Of a stretch of 64,000 nucleotides of DNA, positions 35,201-44,640 are shown one piece after another. Each line of letters opens with the position of its first letter. The stretch's first letter is position 1. The notes beneath the pieces are model-generated. The model saw only the letters and a program-made list of their open reading frames with translations, made no database searches and was not told where the DNA came from. This stretch comes from Saxidomus purpurata (Eukaryota > Mollusca > Bivalvia > Venerida > Veneridae): positions 11,755,507 through 11,819,506 of the forward strand of contig JAFMSR010000007.1 in assembly GCA_022818135.1 (NCBI GenBank). The letters are read 5' to 3'. The position numbers and the translations under genes were made by a program.

Positions 35201-38200
35201 TTAGTCCCCCGGAATCACGGAGACTTTCCACGGTAACATTTTTTTCTGCACGTTGTTCACATGAAATAATCACTAATGAAAATGAAATGACTGGTTAAAA
35301 CATTTGAACACACAGAGAAATGACAAAAGACAAGCAGAAATTCGTATCCGTGATTTATATTGACTCAAGTTATTCTTTAATTTATGATTTTGTAATTTGA
35401 AAAACAAAATAAAACAAGACACAATGCTTGAAAACTAAACATGTACAACTTTGTGTTGTTATTGTTATAAAATACGCACAAACATATATTTTTGTTTTAT
35501 TTTTCAGAATCTGGGGATGACAAATCAAGTAAGTTTACTTTTGTTAACATTATATGGCTCGGCGATATTGTAAAATAGACAGAATTTACTAACAATAAAA
35601 TGATAAATACAAATATAACAGTATTATGGGAGAAATGCTGAGGTCAGTCGGGGCACAAAGGCTAGAACTTATAAAATTAGTTTAGTTCAGTTAAGATATT
35701 ATAAAACACTGTATGTGTGTTTGCACTTACTGGTATTCACCCGTTGTCAGTAACATGCGGACCAAATAGCGCTCTGCATAACTGATTTTCTTTGCAAGAG
35801 TAAAATAGTAGATACCATTAAGGTATTAAAAATGTGAGCCTTTGTTTGATAGGTCACAGATGTGTTCTTTTATGTCGTAGTTAAACTGCTCTGGTATTCG
35901 TAAAATACATTGAACCAAAGTGTTAATTTAACAAAAATTGAAATATTTAACGATGTTTACACTCTAGCACCTTTATTTCTTCTTTAATTCTTATTATATT
36001 TACAGATAATGTTTATGACCGTAAGATCTTGAATGAGTTCAATTATGGGCTTCATCGGATTAGTTCTTCCAGAGTTATGACCCTTGATTTAACAAAAATT
36101 GCAATATTTAACTGTGTTTACACTCTAGCACCTTAATTTCTTCACTAATTCTCATCAGTGATGATGAAACTTGGCAGAGATGTTTCTTGCATGAAGTTCT
36201 ACCAAGTTTGTTAAAAGAATTCAGTTCCATGTAGAGCTCTGGTTGGCATGGCAACAAATATGAAAAACATTAACAATCTTCTTCTCTGAATCCACAAGGC
36301 CTAGAACTTTGATATTTAGCATGTAGCATTGACTAGTAGACCCCTACCACGATTGTTCAAATATTGTCTGCGTGGTCAGAATTTACCACAACCAGGGTGT
36401 CACTGACTTTCATATAGACTTACAGGACTTATAAGAACAACTTTAAAATTCTTCTTCTCAGACACCACAAGGCTTTGAGATTTGATATTTAGTATGTGTC
36501 ATTGTCTAGTGGACCAATTTTGTTTAAATCATAACCCCCAGGGTCAAAATTGACCCTGCCAGGGGGGTCACTTGCTATAGGAAAAGCTTTAAAATCTTCT
36601 TCTTCAAAATCACATGGCCAAGAGCTCTAGAGCTAAGATATTTGGTATGTAGCATCGTCAAGTGGACCCGTACAAAGTTTGTTCAAATCATGCCCCTGAG
36701 GTCAAAATTGACCACAGCCACTGGGGCGGGGGGTCCCTTGTCTGTATACAGAGTAATAGGAAAAACATAGCTTCCAGATACTTCCCCTACAATTATTGAC
36801 TTCCCCTTGGCACAAATGACTTCCTTAGCAAACAGTAACATCCTTAGCAACCATTGATTTTCTAAACAACAATTTAGTTCCCTAACAACCAGTGACTTCC
36901 CCTAGCAACCAGTGACTTACTTAGCAAACAGCGACTTCCCCTAGCATAACGTGACTTCTTTAGCAACCATTGACTTCCTTAGCAACAATTTAGACGCCTA
37001 GCAACGAATGACTTCCCCTAGCAACAAGTGCTTCCTAAGCAACCTTTAGCATCATATTGCCATCAGTGACTTCCTTAGCAACCATTGACATCCTTAGCAA
37101 CTATCAACAGTTGTGTTTTGCAATCAATGACTTTCCAGTATTGACCAGTGATTCCCACAGCAACCAGTGTCTTTCCCTAGCAACCAGTGACTTCCTTACA
37201 TAAGTGCACTGGTATTTAGGTAAGCGATATAGGGTCATCATGGCCATCTTATTCCGTTTTTTATTTGCAAACTATTTGCTGTTCAAAGCCTGTAGTTGTC
37301 TTACCATTCATTTTGAACGAATAATCAGTGGATTACGCAAATTTGTCTGAATATTGAGTTGTAAAACCGTAATGGAAGCTTTGCATGATAATAAAAAAGC
37401 TAACTGATAACAGATTGATAATTGTTTCAGCGTGTGGTCCGTATAGTTATCCCGGTATCAACATATCTGATCTGAGACCTAAGCTTATCTCACGACAATG
37501 GACTTGCCGTAAGTAATGTACATACTTTTTCAAAGAACTGATAGATTATGGACCTTTTTTAAATTCAAGAATGGGTATTTTTTTCTGTCAGTTTAAAAGT
37601 GAGATTTTAATTTATAGTATTTTTTATCGTTTTTGTATTATCTCGTCTATTGCAGTTTCGGCTGTGTTTTGATGAACAAACTTTAACATTACATTGTATC
37701 GTAGTGTTTATGGCAGCAGTTCGTTTTTTCTGTAACAAAATTTGTTCTATTTCTAGTTAACTAGTTCGAATAGTAGTAAATAAACTACACTATACCGCCT
37801 AGCGGGTGGCTGAGTATTAATTCCAGTTAAGATGATATAAAACTTCATGAAAATATCTGAAAATTTGACGTTCCAATAAATGCATTTCATACGTATTTCT
37901 AAACAAGTGCCGTGAAATACGTACTTCCTGTTTTATGGACATTCGGAATTTTATAGTTTTGCACATTTTGTGGTTATCAGTAAATATGGGTGTCGCGATG
38001 GTCGAGTGGTTAACGCTCCGGACTACCAGTTCGGAGGTCCTCGAATCGAATCCCGGCCTAGGCACTGGGAATTTTAGAAAGAATTGAACTGGTTAGAAGC
38101 ACAGAGGTAGTCTCGCAAGTTTCGGTTCTATACACTTGACACGTATAAAGAACCAAGGGCTCTATTTGTCTCGTACCGAAATTCCCTTGTATCTGCATCT

Positions 38201-38560
38201 TGTTTCTTCAAATTGTAAGCGCTTGTTTGATATTTGTAAAACATACAGAGAGCACTTGTAAATAACCCCCTAGCAAGCACAGTTAATTCGGATGGTGCGC
38301 CAGTACGAAAGGCGGAAATTAGAATAACATAACATATGGCGGTTGGAGCATTTTAAAGTAAACATTGATTTGCATCACATCTATTTACAGCTCTGGAGGG
38401 TGATTGTTGGACAGGTGAACGATGTTATGAGTGCTTTAAACTGGACACTTGGAAAGTTGGAAATATCAACAATATACCAGTATGCTGCCCGCAGTGTTTG
38501 ATTTCGGGGTTGATTATTTCGAACAGTAAATGTGAGTGCCGTGGTCTGAAGCAAAATTGA
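26235..38560 (+). CDS. small single-pass membrane protein with ten-cysteine C-terminal domain
   Basis: The gene was assembled from splice signals. Firm exons are 26825-26952, 35508-35528 (21 nt), 37431-37508 and 38391-38560, all joined in phase 1 with good GT-AG sites. A likely upstream exon is 26235-26318 (NFKYENKTGHPGAEY...). An alternative start of the 26825 exon at 26791 is possible, and the true 5' end is not found. The protein has a basic stretch (RYQPRKNRTR), then one Val/Ile/Ala membrane helix of about 23 residues. A polar linker (NNKSKQSGDDKS) follows, then about 83 residues with ten cysteines, including CWTGERCYECFKLDTW, VCCPQC and SKCECRGLKQN before the stop. The basic N-terminal side suggests type II topology with the cysteine domain outside. 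I recognise no family. The 8.6 kb intron holds a 5.5 kb mobile element. Confidence 0.75.
26961..27000 (+). repeat. ATA/ATG trinucleotide microsatellite
   Basis: About a dozen ATA/AAT-phase trinucleotides with two TGATAA interruptions, directly after the splice donor of the membrane-helix exon. Confidence 0.85.
27745..27780. repeat. perfect 36 bp palindrome
   Basis: CAAGGTCTTTCAAATAGT is followed immediately by its exact reverse complement, with no spacer. GCCGAATCAA begins just before it (27738) and is repeated just after (27781). Confidence 0.85.
27833..27900 (+). repeat. short CAAAACGTCCC repeat cluster
   Basis: Four full CAAAACGTCCC copies plus a related CCAAAACGTCC at the start lie in about 65 bp with irregular spacing. 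Confidence 0.75.
28300..29040 (+). pseudogene. LINE remnant: RNase H domain and C-terminal part
   Basis: Fragments in shifting frames match the RNase H domain at the end of some non-LTR retrotransposon ORF2 proteins. TDGSKNPGSG (about 28324) holds the first Asp, and PEMITIDTALSC (about 28470) the Glu helix. IFSDSLSSLFSMK (about 28548) holds the third Asp. PAHVG, ISGNE and RADVAGKRG (28690-28750) lie in two frames. MDKSITRLRLGANLLPT (about 28920) is the following C-terminal motif. Several stops and frameshifts show an old, dead copy. Confidence 0.65.
29041..30854. other. interior of the TIR element, no gene seen
   Basis: AT-rich sequence without exon-like frames. Open frames at 29526-29855 and 29886-30092 (minus) have no recognisable features. 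Confidence 0.4.
30855..31092 (-). mobile_element. tRNA-derived SINE, minus strand
   Basis: The reverse complement starts near 31092 with a tRNA-like head: CTTGGTCTAGTGGTTTAGGC (A box) and GGTTCGAAGCCCACC (B box). A body runs through GGTGAGCCGCCAGCTAG to a tail near TAACACTTTAATAAAC. It is a different family from the SINEs at 17981 and 37988. Confidence 0.6.
32716..33899. other. intron sequence, no gene seen
   Basis: Part of the long intron of the membrane-protein gene. A short repeated phrase (AACTAGTCAGACCGG / AACTAGTCAGGCCG) occurs at about 33298 and 33328. Nothing else is recognised. Confidence 0.4.
33906..34330 (-). pseudogene. LINE reverse transcriptase fragment
   Basis: The reverse strand encodes ALILDLRKAFDLVDHNI (about 34275-34225, motif A), then SGVPQGSILGPLLFLLCIND (about 34110-34040). 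A degenerate active site, ADLYAEDSTLH, follows in another frame (the usual YADD is changed). At least one frameshift near 34285. It lies in the long intron of the membrane-protein gene. Confidence 0.8.
34331..35507. other. intron sequence, no gene seen
   Basis: AT-rich and without recognisable coding or repeat structure. It ends at the pyrimidine-rich acceptor of the 21 nt microexon. Confidence 0.4.
36120..37250 (+). mobile_element. Helentron-like element with core units and a 20 bp minisatellite
   Basis: Degenerate units share TCCACAAGGCCTAGAACTTT, ATATTTAGCATGTAGCATTG and TGTTCAAATCATGCCCCTGA with the element at 15157-16101. The shared 3' end is ATATAGGGTCATCATGGCCA then TCTTATT. Between them is a minisatellite (36780-37195), a ~20 bp unit like GACTTCCCCTAGCAACCAGT repeated roughly twenty times with many variants. 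It lies in an intron of the membrane-protein gene. Confidence 0.65.
37988..38225 (+). mobile_element. tRNA-derived SINE, plus strand
   Basis: The head is tRNA-like (GATGGTCGAGTGGTTAACGC as A box, GAATCGAATCCC as B box). The body has ACACGTATAAAGAACCAAGG and ends in CCCTTGTATCTGCATCTTGT. The body also occurs at 43809-43936. It lies in the last intron of the membrane-protein gene. No clear target duplication was seen. Confidence 0.75.
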
Positions 38561-38936
38561 GGAGACCCATTTAGCAGCTAGAACCTAAATTTATACTGTG
38601 GCTTTGGACAACTGCTGAACTCATATATGGCGGTAATCATCAAAAACTATTCTATAATAGTAATCTTAACTATGGCTAAAGCTACCACAAAGATAAAAAA
38701 AGTGGTAAAGAATGGACGTAAAAATGTGTGTGTATGCCCTTGGACATACCCGCTGTTACAGTCCATCTAGTTATTACTAGTATTACAAATCCAGAACATA
38801 GTAGCATATGCGGCACTATAACTGGAAGATGAAAATGTGTTGTTCAGACATGAATGTTTCACAACAGTGAGAAATGCCAAAGGTGGTGAATGTCACGTTG
38901 TATTTTTCCTGTTTACCTGTGCTAAGACCTATTTAT

Positions 38937-39080
38937 AGGGGGGGTTCCCCCCTTTTCCAAAAAAAAAAATTTTTTTATTTTTTTAATATTTTTTTTTATA
39001 ATTTTAAAACCATTTTTTTTTTTTTAATGGAAAAATAAAAATATAAATTTTTTTTTTTAAATATATATATATCGAATAAA
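38937..39080. repeat. low-complexity A/T tract with GGGGGG-TT-CCCCCC
   Basis: ATAGGGGGGGTTCCCCCC is followed by long poly-A and poly-T runs and a short AT dinucleotide run. It may be genuine simple sequence or a poorly resolved consensus stretch. Confidence 0.6.
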
Positions 39081-41069
39081 AAGTGAAAACTGTCTAAATG
39101 TGATCACTGCAAAACGTGCATAAATTATTATTTCGGAAGAACAACGGACGTATACAACTGTAGCTAACTCGACTCTTGTCTAGTTTCATATTAAACAGAT
39201 GTCTCCAAGACGTATATATGTGCGAAGTGCTTCTGCAGTGTGTTGCTAAAGTCTGTAAACATGATATACCCATATCTCTCAGGGAAAATAGAACGGTATC
39301 TTCACACTAGCTGTGTCATTATAACATAAGAATTGTTTTCTCCTTCTTTTGCAGATTAAAACTTTACAGATCAAAAAGTGTTTCGGGTTATTGCCAGGAA
39401 TTTGTCTGTAATTATATATAGCATTTTTTAAGTAAACGTAAACCTTTAACGTACACATACTGTACGTTTTAACAATTTATTTTATTAAAGGAAAGCACTT
39501 AAAATCAAACCTTACTTAATTTTAACGTGATAATTTGCATCCATATACAGATATTCTAAAACCAACTTGATCTACACAGTAAAGGACAAAATCAAAGTGT
39601 TTAACTGAACATAAATTAACTGTAATCTCACCTCCTTTTTGTATTGAAGTTATAGATTTCTTTTCAAAATGTCAAGACAACAAGTTGGTAAAAAAGAACC
39701 ATTTAACAAACAATGAATATTTTGAAAACCAGTACGAGTTATATACGGAGTTACTTCTCTTGGTGACATAGAGACATAACACATAGTATGCCTAACATAT
39801 TGGATGGATTTTATTTCTTTTTGTTACTATGGTAGTCAAAAAAGGATATGGTTTCTCTTTTAAAAGGAATAAAACTGTTCTGCAGATTCATATATTATAT
39901 TTTATTTAAGTTTGATAATATTACTGATTGATAAATGCTTTTCTTGATATATTAATGGTCACCTTGAACAGTAATAATTGACTTCAGTTTGACAGAGAAG
40001 TATAACATACAATATTTACGGTAGTTTTAAAAACAGTTTACATTGTATTGACAATAAAATGTAATCAAACTTGTGTATATACAGTTGAATACGGTATAAA
40101 TACATGAATCAGGTATGATATTCGTTGCGTTACTGAAGTATGATTTCTGAAAACTGTGTCATATACTACTTTTATGTTATATATCTAATATACTTTCTTA
40201 TTATGTTCTTGGTATACATGTTACATGGTATATAAATTATTATCATAATATTTCAGTGTTGTGCTATGTACAGATGTAACTCTGCTTCATGTTCTTCAGC
40301 AGTACTAGTTTAGTTTGAAGCGAGAGAGTTACCACTTACTGTAGTGCAATGTTTAGTAACCTCAACTTTATACCAACATTGTTTACGTATATTTTTATAA
40401 ATCATATTAAACCGTACATGTGACTTGTCTCAATTTCTTTATTCATGAATTGTTGTTGTTAACAAATTTGGGAACACTTCCGCATAAAGTACGGACATTA
40501 CACCCTCGTGTAAAAACGACATCAACGTGGACGACTTAAGCATGCTTAAATAGAACAATGCGACCACTGCCGTAGTATTAATGCTCGCTCTTCTAATAAG
40601 TTCTATCGAGAAACGGCAACGTATGCTCATACAACCCAATCCGCAACACTAGGTTCTTATTATGTACAGTCGATGTTTCCTAAAGAAGTGACAAAAAGAG
40701 TTTCAGCTTTCATTATACAGTAATCAAAGTGCAAAGAGCAAAACCTCAAAAGATGCAGTGTGCAAAACAATAATGTTTGAAATTCCGTATGTTATATACC
40801 ATAACTATCTGACTGTCTTTAATTCATTTTGATTTGAGATGTTTAAATTCTTAACTCTTGCGTTTATCGGTATTCATAAATTCATACATTTGCTCCAACA
40901 ATTCTCTCGAAAAATGACACAGTGTGTCTAGAGTAACACAGAAAACGTGTAAGTAGACCTAAAGTTCGGATTAGTATTGCAGATGTTTCTATCTTTATTT
41001 TTCAAAGATACATAAAACAACCAAAAGTACAATTGAATAAAGCCGTGTATCAGATTGCTGTAGCCCCAG
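39081..41069. other. intergenic, no gene seen
   Basis: AT-rich sequence between the convergent ends of the membrane-protein gene and the MIF-like gene. It includes their 3' regions. No coding exon or named repeat was recognised. Confidence 0.45.
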
Positions 41070-42729
41070 CTACTTCTTTGGCAAAGCGGATCCATTCATT
41101 GCATTATATGCTGCTAAATCCGTGAATTCTATGGTGATGCTGAAAAATAAAAACATATATTTCTAATTTTCTGTGCGAACAAAGTTGTTAGTATAAGAGT
41201 CGAAAGAAAACATTTATGCCAGACCATTATTACGTGTAAGTTACAAATTGTAGTGTAACCGTTTTAGGAATCCTTCTATTCATGACGCCTTGGCTGGCTC
41301 AAGTCAAGGTGGGGTTTGATTAAGAATAATTACGAAGATTTAAAACAGACATTGGTCAGAAGCTGTCTTGAAACAACTGTAAAATTTGTACTATGTTGAC
41401 ATCTTTTAATAAAAGGAGGTTTGAAGCTTGTGCTCTCTTTCCTAGTTATATCTTTATAACATAAATATTACAAATGCATGCTCGTTCTACTTTATCTATT
41501 GTACTTGTCACATATAAACCGACAGTTTATTGTTTTACTGACCTGCTTGCTGGAAGCTTTGTTGCTGCTGTAAGGACCTCAAACAATCTAGGGAAGTAAC
41601 CTGGACTTTTTTGCTCATCGAACACTTTTATGGAATGAATATTACACACTAGACCTGGCTGTTCTTTGCCTGCGAATCGCATCCTTATTCCTGTGTTTAG
41701 CATTATGCTTATCCTCTGGAAAATGTCATGCCAAGTGAACAATAAAAAGAGCATAGACAAAAGCAATTACTTTTAAACTCTGTATATGACGAACTCTATG
41801 GGACCATTTAAATTTGTACCTTATATTTGAAGCATGTTATAGCGATATAACAGTTTCATATCTAAATAAAGAAGAAAAGATCGAGCCAAGAAAACTTTTG
41901 CCTGATTTCCCGAATTTCGTTTATCCGGACTTTACTATACAGGCCTACCACAAACCTTTGTCTTAACTTAAGACTTAGTGGGAGGTTGTCGTGATGTTGC
42001 GACCATGTGAAAATTGTTTAAATTAAATTGATATTTAACTAATTCCAGAACAGAAAAATAGACCTTAATGTTAAGGAAACCATGCACACTACAGAAACTT
42101 ACCTGATGCTTAGTCATGCAACACTCAAGTTGCAGGCATGTATTAGAATAACATTATTGGTTTAATTAGGTGGGAGAGTAGGTGAGTGACCTAAATACGC
42201 CATTGCACAGCTTTATCTATTAACATAATATTAAACGATACTTCCTATTAGGTTCTCCACATGAGAGCACACATATACTAGAGTACACATTCCCGACTTT
42301 TAAACGTTCGCAATCAACTGATACAATTTTTTAACCGAAAATAACGTAACTTGCATCACCTATTTAAACCTTAGGCTACTTAAATTTCAGATACGGACAG
42401 GTCAATCTTTCAATTCTGTGTTAGTCATTATACCATTGAAAATTATTTGACTGACTTGAAAGCGAACAGTGCAAATCATGATCAGAGTGTTGTAATGTGT
42501 AGGTTTATCATGATCTGCAGGGTGAATATTGACACCGGATGAAGCCACTTACAATGCACATTGGCTTGACTATCCTACTATGATATCCTGACTATATGAA
42601 AATACGACAAACGAAACTTACCTCTTCCGGTTTCTGCAATATTTCTGCGACACATTCTTGTAGTTTAATCTCTAAGTCAGCTTCTATATCATCACTTTTC
42701 ATATTCGTAAATATATAACACAGCGGCAT
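41070..42729 (-). CDS. MIF: macrophage migration inhibitory factor / D-dopachrome tautomerase-like protein
   Basis: There are three exons on the minus strand, as in animal MIF genes: 42729-42622, 41715-41543 and 41139-41070. Splice sites are GT-AG (donor GTAAGT, acceptors TTTTCCAG and TATTTTTCAG) in phases 0 and 2. They give about 116 residues, the family's usual size. The protein starts MPLCYIFTNM, so Pro2, the catalytic base of the tautomerase after Met removal, is present. QKPEE supplies the conserved Lys. LVCNIHSIKVF matches the MIF core strand, and ITIEFTDLAAYNAMNG the C-terminal strand. Only the second Cys of the MIF CXXC motif is kept, so an oxidoreductase activity of that type is unlikely. 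It is a cytokine-like, non-classically secreted protein, hence no signal peptide. A non-coding 5' exon is possible, since CATACACAG precedes the start. MIF and DDT cannot be separated by eye. Confidence 0.88.
42474..42524. repeat. short palindromic repeat, second copy
   Basis: Arms contain AAATCATGATCAG and TTATCATGATCTGC, the same hairpin as at 7458-7507. It is located in intron 1 of the MIF-like gene. Confidence 0.5.
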
Positions 42730-43808
42730 TGTCAACGTTTCCTGTGTATGAATAATTTAGATTAATCTCCTTGATGTATGTAATGCAGCTACATACATGT
42801 ATGTTTGTGATAAGCTAAATTTAGCATTTAAATGTGTCTAACATTAGATAAACACAGTATACTCTATAACACAAAATTCTGTATTGTGCACTGTTTACTA
42901 TAATGCTGTCAAGGTCAATAACGATACAGTTGAATATTTGTAATCGATCGTCCTTCATACCATGCATACTGTAAAACCTGGTTCCTTAACAGATACTACT
43001 TTGCTGACAAAATATTCGGTATGTTCTGTACTTCGCGAGGCAAGTTCTTATTTATATTAGTCAAACTATTAGCTGCCGAATTCATTTTCAATCTTTAAAC
43101 CTGTTAACATTATGAATTGTATTTTTATATTCTCTCTAGCTCGTTTATAAAGATCGATATTGCAATAAAATAATACAGAATAGGTTTTGAGCTACAACAT
43201 GTCTAAATCCATGATTGATGCAGGCAGCAACACTTCACTATTCCGTGAATTATGAAAATGCATTGTTATAATTTCATGCTATTAACTATGTACTATATCA
43301 TTAATTTACCTGCACATTTTCGGAACACTAAAATGAATGACTACAAAATGACAATTGTAGAAATTGATGCATCAATGCAGCTTTAAGGTAAACACCTGGA
43401 TGTTCGTTTAATGTGTTTGTAAAATAGAAAATAAATTATTCAATAATACATGAATGTTTTCAATGAATCTGGAAGCAGTATCTACAACTTGAGCTACTGT
43501 GACCAATCATGTTATCCCAAAGACCTAACATGCGCTTAACTAGTCATATGCAAATGCTCACATTATGTGATGCATTATTTCGAAAAGTTACCTCTTTATA
43601 ACCCTTTTTTGTATATGTTTTTCCAAAAATTTCAAATGTGATACTTGTCCTATGACCTTTTTCTTATGTTGACACTTACCAAATTCGTTCGGCTCACTAT
43701 TTGTTTTTTTTTATTGGATCACACCAATGACTTGATATATATTGTCATTTTCGTTTTCTTTCTTGTCACTCACAACTATCTGAATTATAGATCAAATGGC
43801 AGCATCTA

Positions 43809-43936
43809 TATCCTGCAACAAATATTCTAGGATTGAAGTACATCGGACACGTAAAAAAACCCAAGTTGACTATTCGTAAAAGAGCTCGGGTCTGGTACCA
43901 AGATTCCCTTGCATCTGCATCTGTCTCTTCAACCTG
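43809..43936 (+). mobile_element. SINE body fragment present only in duplication copy 1
   Basis: ACATCGGACACGTAAAAAAA through CCCTTGCATCTGCATCTGTC matches the SINE body at 38130-38215. The paralogous position near 60122 lacks it, so it is either an insertion in copy 1 or a deletion from copy 3. Confidence 0.6.
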
Positions 43937-44640
43937 CGCTGTCAGGAGTCTTGACAAGTTCACCCGGGGAGAAATCCCAGGGTCGGCCGGGACTATAAAA
44001 ATCTGAATGAAGAAGTTTTTTTCTGCACATATTAAACTCTTTCTTTTTGTCTAGATTTCGATGATAATTTTAATTAATCTGGATTATATACTTTGTTTCA
44101 TATGTTGTTCGCTGACCACTCCTGACATATAAGACCTAAAACCTTTGCGGGTAATATGGTACAACTCTTACAATCTATCATGGACATTCAAAAGAATACA
44201 GAACGGTCATTGATTTATGACAATCTTCTCACTAACAGATACTTCCTGGTGGTTTTTTCTCTCGAATATTCAAAATCCGTGGGTGTAAAATATCAACATT
44301 TGAACATGTCACGTTATTCACAAATTTAAATTACCGACACAATTCTAATTGTTGTAAAATTGGATGCTAAGTGCAATATGTCACACGAATACGACATTGC
44401 ACTTTTATGAGGGAAGTATTACAAAGAATAAGTATACCGTAGATCATGGACAATGTTGAGAATGTTTTTCTTACGTTGAACTGAAATTCTTTCACCAACA
44501 TATTAAGGCTTACTTTTTTAAACTGACCCTGCAATGTCAACTTACACAGTAAATGAACTTTGAAAGATAAGGAATGTTTGTGTAGCGTAGAGACCGTTGA
44601 TTTGGGACAAGCAAGCACAGAGATTTAACAAAAATACGTA

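Noticed and set aside
36780..37195. CRISPR array
   Set aside because: Units are adjacent, variable ~20 bp minisatellite repeats with no spacers, in a eukaryotic intron.
37988..38062. tRNA gene
   Set aside because: Same reasoning: it is followed by a SINE body shared with other loci.
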